This document shows, in pieces, positions 14,209 through 23,773 of a DNA stretch of 37,764 bases. The notes beneath the pieces were generated by a model. That model was not told the DNA's origin. It ran no database searches and saw only the letters and a list, made by a program, of their open reading frames with translations. The stretch covers positions 1-37,764 of the forward strand of contig NZ_BCPT01000025.1 of assembly GCF_001544095.1 (NCBI RefSeq), read 5' to 3'. Both the position numbers and the translations under genes were made by a program. Each line of letters opens with the position of its first letter. The stretch's first letter is position 1. This DNA is from Enterococcus casseliflavus NBRC 100478. GTDB taxonomy: Bacteria > Bacillota > Bacilli > Lactobacillales > Enterococcaceae.

Positions 14209-14858
14209 TTCGATTCCTCCATTTTTCCACCTTTGATAGTAATCAGACGAGAAGCTTGGTCGATTTCTTCCTGGTTGTGAGTGACGGCCAACACCGTAGT
14301 TTGTTGGTCTTTCATCATGTCTCGGACTAAATCAAGGACAATCGCTCTGTTTTCTTGGTCCAATGAACTGGTAACTTCATCCAGGAGCAACACTTTCGGT
14401 TGATACATCAAATTTCGGACCAATGCAACCCGTTGTTTTTCCCCTCCTGATAGTTCCTTGACCTCTTTCGATAAGTAAGTTTCAGGTATTTGAACTCGTT
14501 CTAACAATTTTTTTGCACGTTCCCGATCAAATCCTTCTTCTCTTATGCGGGCAGGAAAAGACAAGTTCTCTTGAACTGTCTCATCGAATAGAGAAGCGTT
14601 TTGAAAGAAATAAGAGACTTCTTTTCTATACTCCACAGGATCGATTTTTTGCAGATCCGTACCTCGATAATAAATTTTTCCGGAAGTTGGGGAAAGCAGC
14701 GTACCAATTAATTTCAAAAGGGTACTTTTTCCACTTCCAGAAGGACCAGAAAAAACAATCACTTCCCCTTTGTTTACTGTAAAAGAGATATCTTGAAGGA
14801 TTTGGTTTCCGTTTGCCTGAAAACCAACCTTCTCTAATTGAAACAATGAATCACTCAT
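14205..14858 (-). CDS. fetA: FetA-type ABC ATPase, partner of FetB
   Basis: A 217-aa ABC ATPase with Walker A GPSGSGKST, signature LSGGEKQR, Walker B VLLLDE and the H-loop histidine in AVTHNQ. It would power FetB iron export. The start is the ATG at 14856-14858 (MSDSLFQL), with GGAGAG upstream; the frame is open for 24 more codons, but these translate the terminator hairpin at 14881-14921. The gene follows the cupin gene, separated by that terminator, so readthrough or an internal promoter is needed. Confidence 0.88.
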   Translation of the reverse strand: MSDSLFQLEKVGFQANGNQILQDISFTVNKGEVIVFSGPSGSGKSTLLKLIGTLLSPTSGKIYYRGTDLQKIDPVEYRKEVSYFFQNASLFDETVQENLSFPARIREEGFDRERAKKLLERVQIPETYLSKEVKELSGGEKQRVALVRNLMYQPKVLLLDEVTSSLDQENRAIVLDLVRDMMKDQQTTVLAVTHNQEEIDQASRLITIKGGKMEESK

Positions 14859-14877
14859 ACCACATCTCTCCTTTATA

Positions 14878-14923
14878 AAAAAGCCCTGCACCAGTGGACC
14901 ATCCATACGGGTGCAGGGCTTTT
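14878..14923 (-). terminator. Terminator between the cupin gene and fetA
   Basis: 12-bp stem 14881-14892/14910-14921 (AAGCCCTGCACC/GGTGCAGGGCTT) with a T-run on the minus strand. It lies 19 nt past the cupin stop. Confidence 0.8.
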
Positions 14924-14941
14924 GTTTCATCCTAGTGTACC

Positions 14942-15364
14942 TCAGTGTTCGTTTGGATCGTTTTTGGCGTCTTCATGAGTAGGGTGAACCGTTCCTTCAA
15001 GGTGATCTGGACCAGCATAAATGGTATACAGTCTGAGCGGCTTATCACCGGTGTTTTCGATGTTGTGCCACATGTCCGCCGGAACAAATACGGCGTCATC
15101 ATCCATCACTTTTTGTTGAACATGTAAGTTATCTTTAGAAGGCCCCATTTTACACACGCCTTCTCCTTCTTCAATACGGATAAATTGGTCAATGCCTTCG
15201 TGCACTTCCAAACCGATGTCATCGCCCGGTTGAATGGACATTACGGTGACTTGCAGTTTACTGCCTGTCCAAATGGTCGTCCGGTAATTATCATTTCCTG
15301 TGGTGGCGTCTTCAATATTAATGATATACGGCTTCTTCCCATGATCCTTGTAGTCTATTTCCAT
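14942..15364 (-). CDS. Cupin-domain protein
   Basis: A 140-aa single-cupin protein. Motif 1 is around GLEVHEGIDQFIRIEEGEG (about 51-69) and motif 2 around FVPADMWHNIENTG (about 93-106), with metal-binding His/Glu in both. It resembles mannose-6-phosphate isomerase-like cupins of lactic acid bacteria, whose substrates are unknown. A good AGGAGG precedes the ATG. It lies upstream of fetA-fetB with a terminator in between, so any shared regulation is unclear. Confidence 0.75.
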   Translation of the reverse strand: MEIDYKDHGKKPYIINIEDATTGNDNYRTTIWTGSKLQVTVMSIQPGDDIGLEVHEGIDQFIRIEEGEGVCKMGPSKDNLHVQQKVMDDDAVFVPADMWHNIENTGDKPLRLYTIYAGPDHLEGTVHPTHEDAKNDPNEH

Positions 15365-16086
15365 CTTCCATTCCTCCTAGTCTTTTTACTAAAACAATGA
15401 TACCTACTTCTTATTTATAATAATTCTAATAAATGGTACCACATCTAAAATTCTATGCAAAAAATTGGCTTTTTGGAGAGCGATTCTAAACAAAGACCAT
15501 ATAACGCGCAATTACAATTGGTACCCCTTAATCCTCAGCACATAAAGGAAAAAATATGGAATCAAAAAATAACCGATATGTACTCTGGTTATGACTTGAA
15601 TCAGGGAGAATTTCAGAGACGACACATCATACTTTTTTAGTTTGCACTTGTAAACTAACTAGCGTATATTAAGTTTATGCTCACTATCAAGCGTTGTCAA
15701 TCCTTTAGAATCTTATCAATTTCGAAAGAAAGTAGCAAGGTTATTGATTGTGACTGTAAAAGTGGGGTGTTCCTATAAGCACATTAAACTATCTTCTCTA
15801 ATTTATCATGCTATTTAAATTCTGTTTTTTCATGAGAATTTTTGTCCAAAACTTGTTAAAATGATTTTAAAAAATACTTACATACACAATCCCCAAAAAA
15901 CACTAATGTCATTTCAGTCAAAAAAGATACCGCAGAAAATTTCCACCTGAGATTCGATACGATATTACTCTCTTGACAGCCAGCTTAATTCCTTAGTTGA
16001 ATAGATTATTAAAGTGCACAAAAAAACAATGCGGCGTTTGTTATATTTTCTGGTATAAGCGACGGTGCTATAAACTTTTTTGCAGA
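15365..16086. other. Gene-poor 700-bp stretch
   Basis: AT-rich and without a convincing gene. A 61-codon plus-strand frame at 15455-15640 has no ribosome binding site and no recognised motif. It lies between the cupin gene and a plasmid-type topoisomerase remnant and probably holds decayed mobile DNA. Confidence 0.4.
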
Positions 16087-16528
16087 TTAAAAATCATATG
16101 AATTTAACTCCAGTAATAAGAGTTTAAGTGCCAATGCATGTTTGATTTCTTCGTTGCGTTGGTAAATCAAGAACAAAGTCGGGGTTTGGACGCGTCCAAC
16201 GCTAAACACGCCTCTCATGCCGTTTTTCTGCATATAAAGCGTGTAAAGACGGGTGAGATTGATTCCTACCAGCCAATCAGCGATTTGTCGGGTTTCTGCT
16301 TCTTTGTAAGTGGAATAAAACGCCTGTCCGTCCTTCAGATTTTGAAATCCTTTTTTGATTTCGCTAGTTTCAAGCGAGTTGATCCATAAACGTTTAATGG
16401 TTTTCCGGCTATTTCCCGAAAGGTTGATAATCAAGCGGGCGATTGCTTCACCTTCTCGGTCGCTGTCGGTCGCAATCACGATTGTTTCCGCTTCATCTAA
16501 ATGCTTTTTGACGATCTTGTATATATTG
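16087..16528 (-). pseudogene. Type IA topoisomerase fragment (plasmid TopB type)
   Basis: About 130 residues match the early part of topoisomerase III/plasmid topoisomerase: TIVIATDSDREGEAIARLI (Toprim acidic DxD motif), then the block ending FSVGRVQTPTLFLIYQR. The N-terminal end near 16528 and everything after about 16139, including the catalytic tyrosine domain, are missing; the last ~20 residues of the frame are unrelated. Such topoisomerases are carried by Inc18-type and other enterococcal plasmids and by conjugative elements, so this marks a former integration. Confidence 0.7.
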
Positions 16529-16685
16529 ATGTAAGAATAGACACTGTTACGATAAAATACTTTGTAAAAATATACCCTACTTCCCCGATACTCATAACCA
16601 TTCCTTCTCTTCTAGTACATTTGGTGTTCATTTTGATGATGCTCTTCTACTTCGGCTCATGTTTAGCAGCTTATTGATTTTTGCT

Positions 16686-17279
16686 TTATTGCTTCAGCCA
16701 ACCTTTATTTACGGCATCATCTATAAGTTTTCTAACATAGTCCCAAACTTCTGGCATAATTTCTTTGATGACCTCGTTTCGTTTTAATTCGCGTTCAACA
16801 TCAATGTTATTTTCTAACCAGGTATTCCCGTCACAGTAGTATATCTGCAAGACAGGCTGTAACCTATCGATTGCCGCTGCATATTTTGCTTCTACGGTTG
16901 CCATCTCCTCAAACTCTTCCCACAAATCCATAAATTCATCATATTGTTCTCTCGGTAATGTAGAAAATAAACTTGTAGCTGCTTCCCGTTCTCGCTGTAC
17001 TTTATCCAGGTACCCAGCTTCATCATAACAATAGGTATCACCTGCTTCGATTTCTACCATATCATGAATAATTAACATTTTGAGTACTCGCAACAAATCC
17101 ACTTGCCCTTCGGTTGCGACATGTTCTGCAAGCAATAGTGCACATAATGTCAAATGCCAGGTGTGCTCTGCATCATTTTCCCGTTGGTTTCTATCATAGA
17201 TCAGTGTCGATTGTCTAAGGATGGCTTTAAGCTTGTCAGCTTCGACAATAAACTGGATCCTCTTTTCTATTGCATTCAT
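16686..17279 (-). CDS. HD-domain phosphohydrolase, HDDC2/YfbR-like
   Basis: A 197-aa HD-domain protein. The metal ligands are visible as His39 (NDAEHTWH), His72-Asp73 (LIIHDMVE) and Asp138 (AAIDRLQP), the order seen in YfbR and HDDC2 5'-deoxynucleotidases. It probably removes phosphate from (deoxy)nucleoside monophosphates. GGAGG lies 6 nt before the ATG. The length is normal and nothing is missing. It stands alone between mobile remnants and a hypothetical gene. Confidence 0.8.
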   Translation of the reverse strand: MNAIEKRIQFIVEADKLKAILRQSTLIYDRNQRENDAEHTWHLTLCALLLAEHVATEGQVDLLRVLKMLIIHDMVEIEAGDTYCYDEAGYLDKVQREREAATSLFSTLPREQYDEFMDLWEEFEEMATVEAKYAAAIDRLQPVLQIYYCDGNTWLENNIDVERELKRNEVIKEIMPEVWDYVRKLIDDAVNKGWLKQ

Positions 17280-17477
17280 CTGTGACCTCCAATTATTTGT
17301 TGAATGAATTTATATCAAAGGTACAGCTTTTTTCCACAATGCCTCCAAAGTTGCATAAAAAAACTGCAGCCTTTTCTTTTGGTAAAACAATTACTCCTGC
17401 ACAAACCTTAATGAAAGGCTCCTTTCAAACTTCCTATAGCACTTTTTCCTCACGAATGATCTTTGTTGTTACTTCAA

Positions 17478-17858
17478 CTACTCCACGGAAAAATGCAATG
17501 AATGGGGCGTAGGCGCGATCAATGTCAGCCCACATCTTTCTTTAAAATAGGTTTTTCTATCTTGTTTCGCCACTTGCAAAATTTCTGCCTCAGCAAAAGG
17601 GACCACATTGTCACTCCCCCGCAATTCACTGCATTCCAAAATAATCAAAATCTCTGCTTCTAATGTATTGATTCTCGCATACTGTTCAAAAAAGTTTTCG
17701 TGATTGATTTCTTGGATCGCTCGTTTGATTTCGAAGCAATTGGCAAGAATCTTTTCTTTGAGTTCTGGAAACTCTTCCTTGAAAAAAAGCCGCTCCGTTT
17801 CTTCCATGTAGAAGTTTAAATATTCTTCCATTGAATGGATCTTAAATGCTGACTCCAT
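17478..17858 (-). CDS. Hypothetical protein (126 aa)
   Basis: A 126-aa soluble, largely helical acidic protein. I recognise no domain. The start follows AGGAGG. The C-terminal KQDRKTYFKERCGLT faintly recalls KHDKRYYYRELTG in the unknown protein at 35076-35459, so the two may be distant relatives. The gene is separated from the HD gene by about 200 bp and has no visible operon partner. Confidence 0.5.
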   Translation of the reverse strand: MESAFKIHSMEEYLNFYMEETERLFFKEEFPELKEKILANCFEIKRAIQEINHENFFEQYARINTLEAEILIILECSELRGSDNVVPFAEAEILQVAKQDRKTYFKERCGLTLIAPTPHSLHFSVE

Positions 17859-18278
17859 CTTTAGTCCTCCTGTTCTATTGATTGGTGAATCTTATGTAAA
17901 ATCCTGTTTATGTGTTTATCGTTGGAACGAATACGTCGATGCGTACTCTATGGAAATATTGAAAGGAAATCGACCTTTAGGCTGAAATCACTAGCATTAC
18001 GTTAAATAGAGGATTCGAACACTCTTTCTTACCTTCGCTTTTTCGTAAAACGTTTCTGTTGACCGAGATCTTTATGCCTGCATTATTACATGTTTTTTAG
18101 GAAAGGAGACGCCAATCATTTGTTTGTTAGAAGCAAATAAAGTCCTGTTAGATACCTTCGGGTTGGATCGTATCAATTTTAGTTTCATAAAAGTAAACAA
18201 GCCCAATAGCCGATTGAGCGATTGACAAACTACATAGGAAATCTGAGAAACGCTGTGCAAAACTTTTCGCTTCCTACT
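17859..18278. other. Intergenic stretch without a supported gene
   Basis: A minus-strand frame at 18072-18260 (62 codons) has no ribosome binding site and an unlikely composition. Nothing else was recognised. Confidence 0.4.
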
Positions 18279-18322
18279 AAAAAAAGGGAGGATTCTCTGG
18301 TTTTGAGAATCCTCCTTTTTTT
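18279..18322. terminator. Strong bidirectional terminator
   Basis: GGGAGGATTCTC pairs with GAGAATCCTCC across a 7-nt loop (18285-18315), with A- and T-runs on either side. It ends the Mga-like gene (minus strand) 22 nt past its stop. Confidence 0.85.
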
Positions 18323-18343
18323 CATACTGTGAAATCCACAGTT

Positions 18344-19837
18344 TTACGTATGTTTTTGACTAAACTCATTCTGGAACTTTTCAACTGCTTCAATCAGTTC
18401 AAGCCAGCGATCCCCCGTTGGAAAACTATTCCATTTAAAAAATTGGACGTTGGGATTTTGGTCAATAAAAGCTTGCCGATTGACGGGATAATCTGTCACG
18501 ACAAAATCGGGATTTTCGTAAACAAATGAAAGTGTGTACCCAAACCAGCGCTTCAATCGTTCCTTTTGTCTGATTTCTTGGATTTTTCCGAATTTTGATT
18601 CGTGAAAAATACGAACCGTAGAACGATCAATTTTCGCTACCAGAGAAAGAAGCATACTATATTGAAAAAGCAAGCGATTGTTCGCTTCATACATGGTTGA
18701 AAAAATTGGTGATTGTTGCGCTAACGATTCGTACATCTCCTGAACAAACGGAAAAATCTTAGGAAAGACACGGCGATAATCTTTGTCCGTGGTGCTTTTT
18801 CCAAAGGCATCGATCTTATTTTTCGATGCAAAAAGAAGCGAAACCGAATGAATATTCAAGGCATTGACCAACAGATAATCAATATTGCTTTCAGAAACGA
18901 GAAAAACTTTCTGAGCGTTTTCCGCAAATAGCCTTGCTGCAGCGATTGCTCGTGGAGAAAAATGATCCCCAATTGTTAACTGACTAGGAATCTCTTCAGG
19001 TAAGTACGTCGTCATGACAGAAAACATATAATACAAGAAGAGAAATTCTGTTTCTGGAAGCCCATTTAGAATCAAATTGTCTCTTAGCAATGGCTTGATC
19101 AGCTCTTCTTTAAATTCTTCAAAGGAAATCGTCAGATGCCTCATCTCCCTCATCTCTTGAGGAATCTCTTTTACAGGAAAGCCTCTTTTAAAACGATAAA
19201 TACTTAACGCCAACAATTGAACAAATTTCTCCTGGTCAATCCGGCGATAAAAACTGGGATAACTTGTCAACTTTTTCTTCAATGTACTGACACTTTGTTT
19301 CGTCAATCCACTATAACGCACGTTCGTTGCATCATAGATCTGCCAATACATGATGTGGAAAAAATGCCGAATGCGGTATTCTTCGCCCACAAAAAGCGGT
19401 TTTCTTTTTAGGTTCAATCGAATGTGATAATTTTCAAGAATCGTTTCTACTTCCTTTAGTTTTCTTTGAACCGTACGATTGCTGACATAATGTTGTTGGG
19501 CGGTTTCTTCCAGCGACACATACTTATCACTAAAGAGTCTGTCTAAAATTTGAAATGGCATGCTTTCTTCTAGCATGACCGAATAAAGCTTAGACAAAAG
19601 AAAATTCGGCGCAAAATAAAGCGTCATCTCTCTACCTTCATGCAACGCAATCTCAAAATAAGGATACGCCGTTTGCAAATCGAGTGCTCGCTCAAAAACT
19701 AAGACGATTCGTCGTTTTGATAAGTTTGTCTTTTCAGCAAGAACATTTAGTTTTTCACGCTCCACAGCCTGCTCAAAAAAATGCGCAAACAATTCATAAA
19801 CATCTTGGTCTAATTTAGTTAAAAGAAATTTATACAT
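18344..19837 (-). CDS. Mga-family virulence/surface-protein regulator
   Basis: A 497-aa transcriptional regulator of the Mga/AtxA type. Two N-terminal helix-turn-helix segments can be seen (about 25-55 and 95-131, the second with VSNRTVQRKLKEVE), followed by a long PRD-like and EIIB-like region. Such proteins switch on cell-surface genes and may respond to PTS phosphorylation of histidines. The start is the ATG at 19835-19837, with AGAGG upstream; a longer frame adds 20 unlikely residues. The gene lies 1 kb from a gene for an LPXTG surface protein, which is a plausible target. Confidence 0.8.
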   Translation of the reverse strand: MYKFLLTKLDQDVYELFAHFFEQAVEREKLNVLAEKTNLSKRRIVLVFERALDLQTAYPYFEIALHEGREMTLYFAPNFLLSKLYSVMLEESMPFQILDRLFSDKYVSLEETAQQHYVSNRTVQRKLKEVETILENYHIRLNLKRKPLFVGEEYRIRHFFHIMYWQIYDATNVRYSGLTKQSVSTLKKKLTSYPSFYRRIDQEKFVQLLALSIYRFKRGFPVKEIPQEMREMRHLTISFEEFKEELIKPLLRDNLILNGLPETEFLFLYYMFSVMTTYLPEEIPSQLTIGDHFSPRAIAAARLFAENAQKVFLVSESNIDYLLVNALNIHSVSLLFASKNKIDAFGKSTTDKDYRRVFPKIFPFVQEMYESLAQQSPIFSTMYEANNRLLFQYSMLLSLVAKIDRSTVRIFHESKFGKIQEIRQKERLKRWFGYTLSFVYENPDFVVTDYPVNRQAFIDQNPNVQFFKWNSFPTGDRWLELIEAVEKFQNEFSQKHT

Positions 19838-20368
19838 AATAATACCTCTTAACTTTATTTTTAAGGTAATTATACTCCTTTCACGATCTATTTTCATTCA
19901 GTGTGTATTCATTGACTACTTATTTCATTTTATAAGAAGCTGTCTCTGAAACTATCACCTTCTGAATCATTTAGGATAAGCAAAATCATGGCTACAACTA
20001 CTTAGAACTACGAGTTACTACGTCTGGAGAACATTGCTCTTTCTAACAGCTAGTTTAAGACGACAAAACAGTCCAAAGCGCTATTTATCAAAAAATTATT
20101 TTATAATAATAAAAGTAAAAAACCGTATATTTTGCTACGATAATAAGAGAGTCGGTTTTTAGGAGTATTTACAATCGAAGAGTTAGGTAGCCTTTGAGCA
20201 TTTCAACAATTCCAAAAGCTTTTACTTTCTATCAATTACGCTTATATAAAGTTGAAAATTAGTACAGTTATTTTTAAAGTATCTTCGCCATAATCAAGCT
20301 AACTTCTTACATTAATTAAAAAGAATGGGGGGACAGGTGTTCATGCTTCGCTGAATGAACTGAAATCA
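19838..20368. other. Intergenic stretch with one hairpin
   Basis: Between two divergent genes. The only structure seen is AAAAACCG (20119-20126) opposite CGGTTTTT (20154-20161) with a long loop; it resembles an IS end or a weak terminator. A run of G (GGGGGGACAGGTG near 20330) precedes a tiny three-codon ORF. Confidence 0.4.
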
Positions 20369-20803
20369 ATGAAAATATCAAAAAAAATAGTATGGTCAAG
20401 TGTTGCTAGTATTCTCGTTCCAATTTTAATAAGTCTCGCTGTCTTTGTCTCCCCTAGTAATAAACCTGGGATCGTTGTCTCAAATGACTTTGGAAAGATC
20501 ACAGTTCCGTTGCGAATAAGTAGAATCTATTTAACTCAAACAAACACTGTCTTCTATCAGCCTGAAATACGCTCAGCCAAAACAGTTCTGGAGGAGGCGA
20601 ATTTATTAGGAGAAAGCACACTTTCGATAAAAATCGGTGAGGAAGAAAAAGAAATTGTTTCTTATATTGATGCCAATGTTAAGAACTTCTCTCTAGAACT
20701 AAACGTGGAAGACTATGACAAAACAACAGGAAAATTAGTCTTGACTATTGCCTATCGTGATGGCTTGAATGATGAATTCAAGAACGTAACATTCGAAAGA
20801 TAA
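20369..20803 (+). CDS. Small membrane-anchored extracellular protein
   Basis: A 144-aa protein with one N-terminal hydrophobic segment (about 8-30) acting as signal anchor or uncleaved signal, then a hydrophilic beta-rich domain. There is no lipobox cysteine and no LPXTG. No family is recognised. No good ribosome binding site precedes the ATG, and the frame is open further upstream without a start codon, so the start is uncertain. It is convergent with the LPXTG gene across a shared terminator. Confidence 0.55.
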   Translation: MKISKKIVWSSVASILVPILISLAVFVSPSNKPGIVVSNDFGKITVPLRISRIYLTQTNTVFYQPEIRSAKTVLEEANLLGESTLSIKIGEEEKEIVSYIDANVKNFSLELNVEDYDKTTGKLVLTIAYRDGLNDEFKNVTFER

Positions 20804-20848
20804 CTGATAAAAACCTATATTCTCGCTCATATTTAAATAGGGTTAAAC

Positions 20849-20887
20849 AAAGAGTATCCAGAAAACAATCAATTCTGGATACTCTTT
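20849..20887. terminator. Bidirectional terminator
   Basis: 15-bp perfect stem 20849-20863/20873-20887 (AAAGAGTATCCAGAA and its complement), lying between the convergent genes at 20803 and 20907. Confidence 0.85.
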
Positions 20888-20906
20888 CCTCTCTATTGAA
20901 AAGCTT

Positions 20907-23378
20907 TTAATTTTCAGTTTTTCTTTTTCGTCTCAAAATTACTACGAAAGAAAACAGAACAGTGATGACTCCCAAAAAGCCCATGATTCGTTGACCTGTA
21001 AGTTGTTCTCCTGTTGCAGGCAACTTATTTTTTGATTTGGTTTGTGTGTTTGTTTGCTTGCTGTTATTTCCTGAGCTATTCCCGTTCTCTTCGTCCGGCG
21101 TCTTGTTTTCTGATTCTGGTGTATCTTTTCCTGAATCTTCTCCCGGTTCATTCTCTTTATCAGCACTGTAAACATAAATAACTTCTTGGACGGCATCACT
21201 GAAGGTACCTTTTGCATTTTTAGGCGTCTTTGAAACCCGCCAGCCAGATATTTCTTTGGCGTTGCTTTCATAAGACAAGCCAACTTTTCCATTAAGGATC
21301 GTTGGTTCAGCTAATTGATTTCCTTCCATGTCTTCATATCTTACGATAACCAGTGCTGCATCACTACGTTCATAAACATAGGTAACTTCTTGCGCATTTT
21401 CACTATAAGTCCCATTAGCGTTAGTTGGCATTTGGGAAACGTACCAGCCTGGGATGGCTTTAGCTTTACTTGTATAAGGTAAACCTATTTTGCCACTCAA
21501 TACCGTCGGTGCAGATAGTTGATTCCCTTCTTTATCTTCATACTTGACCGTCACTGGTGCCGCATTACTACGCTCATAGACATAAACCACTTCTTGTTCC
21601 GTTTCGCTGTAAGTCCCGTTGGCATTAGTTGGCATTTGGGATACGTACCAGCCGTTGATTGCTTTGGCTTCACTTGTATAGGGTAACCCTACTTTCCCAC
21701 TTAATACTGTCGGTGCAGATAGTTGATTCCCTTCTTTATCTTCATACTTAACCGTAACTGGCGCTGCATCACTACGTTCATAGACATAAACGACTTCTTG
21801 AGCTGTTTCACTATAGGTCCCATTAGCATTGCTTGGCGTTTGAGCTACAAACCAGCCTGGGATCGTTTTGGCTTCGCTTGTATAGGGCAGACCTATTTTG
21901 CCATTCATTACGGTTGGTGCTGCCAATTCATTGCCTTCTGTATCTTCATACTTCACGGTAACTGGCGCTGCATCACTACGTTCATAGACATAAACGACTT
22001 CTTGCGCGACATCACTGAAGGTCCCTATCCTATCCCCTTGGATCTCTTTCAGTGTATAGCCTGAGATATCCTTTTCTTCCGTAGTAAAGGGGTCGCCTAC
22101 ATACCCTGATAAAGTGACATTTGGTGCAAGCGTCTGTCCGTTTTCGTCAAGATACTTGACCGTAACATCTTCTGCAGTATTCACATACTTCACAGGTACT
22201 TGATAATTCACTAAATATTGAATGGTACCTGTACTAGCAGCTCTCTCGGTGGATAAACGATTAGGAACCAGAGAAGTGATTGACAAATAGTCAACATTGG
22301 CGGGAATATTTTTAAATTGAATCCCTTCTTCAGTCAGTTCAAACCCATCATTTTCATATAAGGGAAAGATATAGCCATTTTTATCTATCCCCCGAATCGA
22401 ATAAGAATACTTTTTGTTGGACAAAGAAGAGAGCAACGCATTTCCTTGGGTATCAACCATCATACGGTCTTTATAAAGAACATCAGATTGGCCATCTTTT
22501 ACTAGCATTGGCTCTAATAGTATTTTCTCCTGAGTCATAATAGATAGTTGGGAATTTTGATGGTGTTCTGGAGATAGCTCTAACTTAGAAAAATCCGTCA
22601 TGCTACTTGCATAGACCGTCAGATAATCTGTTACCCATCCACTAAGATATTGACCAACCCCAATTAATTCTTGGGCTGTCAAATAGGCATCATAATTTCC
22701 TATGTGGATATTTGAAAAAGATCCTTTTGGAAGAACGTGTGCTAGTACATTAGGACGGGTAAACAATGTTGCATTTTCCGCCATAGTGATTTGGGGAACA
22801 TTCGTAGCAATAATAGACGTCGTGTATAACGCTTGCAAGTTGCTAGCGTATTCTAAACCAGTAAAATCGACTACTGTGTCTTTGACTAAAGAAGAAAAAT
22901 CTAACTGTTTTAGATTCACCATATCTTCTTGAGTGATCGTATCAACTGTTTTGTTTAGCCCTTTCGCTACCTCATTTTGCAAATTCTTATCCGGCATCCA
23001 AGCGTCTAATGAAACGCTTCGATTAGAGAATGCCTCTTTCATTTCCGCTGATGATTCAGTTGCCGAGCTAGCTGTGTCTTTACTTGAATCAGGGAGGTTT
23101 TTTTCTGTACTTTCCGTCGAGCCACTTTTCTCATCATCATTAACCACTTCTTGCGATTCTGAGTTACTTGTGGTGTCACCGTTGATTTCTTCTTTTATAC
23201 GAGAAGAATCGACTGTTTCAGTAGTCTCCTCCACTTTTTCTAATGTTCCTAATGTCGTGATTTCTTTGTTTAATGGAATGGTTTCCTGTTCCTCAGCCAT
23301 AACTTGTGCCAAAGGTGCCAACACAGGCTGACTTAACAAGATCGCCAATGACAAATAGCCCCAAAATTTCCTTTTCAT
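20907..23378 (-). CDS. LPXTG cell-wall surface protein with five MucBP repeats
   Basis: An 823-aa surface protein. Residues 1-28 are a signal peptide. A Ser/Thr/Glu-rich stretch follows to about 120, then an internalin-like leucine-rich region (about 125-260, with LKQLDFSSL and FTGLEYASNL). Five MucBP domains follow with a strict 68-residue period (405-466, 473-534, 541-602, 609-670, 677-738; each ends VYVYE/S). After a hydrophilic wall-spanning stretch come LPATG (786-790), a hydrophobic helix and the RRKRK tail for sortase anchoring. Such proteins bind mucus or host glycans. AAAAGGAG precedes the ATG. The Mga-like regulator at 18344-19837 may control it (inference). Confidence 0.92.
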   Translation of the reverse strand: MKRKFWGYLSLAILLSQPVLAPLAQVMAEEQETIPLNKEITTLGTLEKVEETTETVDSSRIKEEINGDTTSNSESQEVVNDDEKSGSTESTEKNLPDSSKDTASSATESSAEMKEAFSNRSVSLDAWMPDKNLQNEVAKGLNKTVDTITQEDMVNLKQLDFSSLVKDTVVDFTGLEYASNLQALYTTSIIATNVPQITMAENATLFTRPNVLAHVLPKGSFSNIHIGNYDAYLTAQELIGVGQYLSGWVTDYLTVYASSMTDFSKLELSPEHHQNSQLSIMTQEKILLEPMLVKDGQSDVLYKDRMMVDTQGNALLSSLSNKKYSYSIRGIDKNGYIFPLYENDGFELTEEGIQFKNIPANVDYLSITSLVPNRLSTERAASTGTIQYLVNYQVPVKYVNTAEDVTVKYLDENGQTLAPNVTLSGYVGDPFTTEEKDISGYTLKEIQGDRIGTFSDVAQEVVYVYERSDAAPVTVKYEDTEGNELAAPTVMNGKIGLPYTSEAKTIPGWFVAQTPSNANGTYSETAQEVVYVYERSDAAPVTVKYEDKEGNQLSAPTVLSGKVGLPYTSEAKAINGWYVSQMPTNANGTYSETEQEVVYVYERSNAAPVTVKYEDKEGNQLSAPTVLSGKIGLPYTSKAKAIPGWYVSQMPTNANGTYSENAQEVTYVYERSDAALVIVRYEDMEGNQLAEPTILNGKVGLSYESNAKEISGWRVSKTPKNAKGTFSDAVQEVIYVYSADKENEPGEDSGKDTPESENKTPDEENGNSSGNNSKQTNTQTKSKNKLPATGEQLTGQRIMGFLGVITVLFSFVVILRRKRKTEN
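21165..22166 (-). repeat. Five tandem 204-bp MucBP-encoding repeats
   Basis: Each repeat encodes one MucBP domain. The second to fourth are nearly identical at the DNA level, so slippage or recombination could change the copy number. The first (nearest 22166) and last have diverged most. Confidence 0.85.
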
Positions 23379-23706
23379 AACATTCTCCTTTTATATTCGT
23401 TTACATACGATACGCTTTCCTATCTTTCACCTATCGACAAACTTCCCCTTCTGATGATGGTGACGACTTGTTAATTACAATCTTTAGACACAGGATACCC
23501 CTGTTCATTTTGATAGTATTACATGGTTCATCATTCTGAACACGTCAACATTTGTATCAGAAATGACCAAACTTGTCAGGTTTTAACAAACAGGTTATTC
23601 AAGCAAACAGATCGCTCACTTCACCTGCTCCTTCATGCTCCAAGCTTGGCCTCAGTTAGCGTTATAATCACTGATTTAAATTGTTTTTTTTAATTTACAC
23701 ACAAAA
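23379..23706. other. Upstream region of the LPXTG gene
   Basis: About 330 bases, with no ORF or clear operator seen. It must contain the LPXTG gene promoter. No strong -35/-10 pair stood out. Confidence 0.35.
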
Positions 23707-23733
23707 AAAGAGACACATAACATGCATCTCTTT
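23702..23733 (-). terminator. Terminator after the DUF1456 gene
   Basis: AAAGAGA (23707-23713) pairs with TCTCTTT (23727-23733), with seven T on the minus strand. Confidence 0.7.
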
Positions 23734-23773
23734 GGGCGGCCCATTGTAAGTTCAGCCTATTATTGATTTTTTA

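Noticed and set aside
15455-15640. Plus-strand 61-codon frame
   Set aside because: No ribosome binding site, no motif, and surrounded by decayed sequence.
18072-18260. Minus-strand 62-codon frame before the Mga terminator
   Set aside because: No ribosome binding site and a composition unlike its neighbours.
21165-22166. CRISPR-like repeat array
   Set aside because: The 204-bp repeats are coding MucBP domains in one continuous frame, without spacers.
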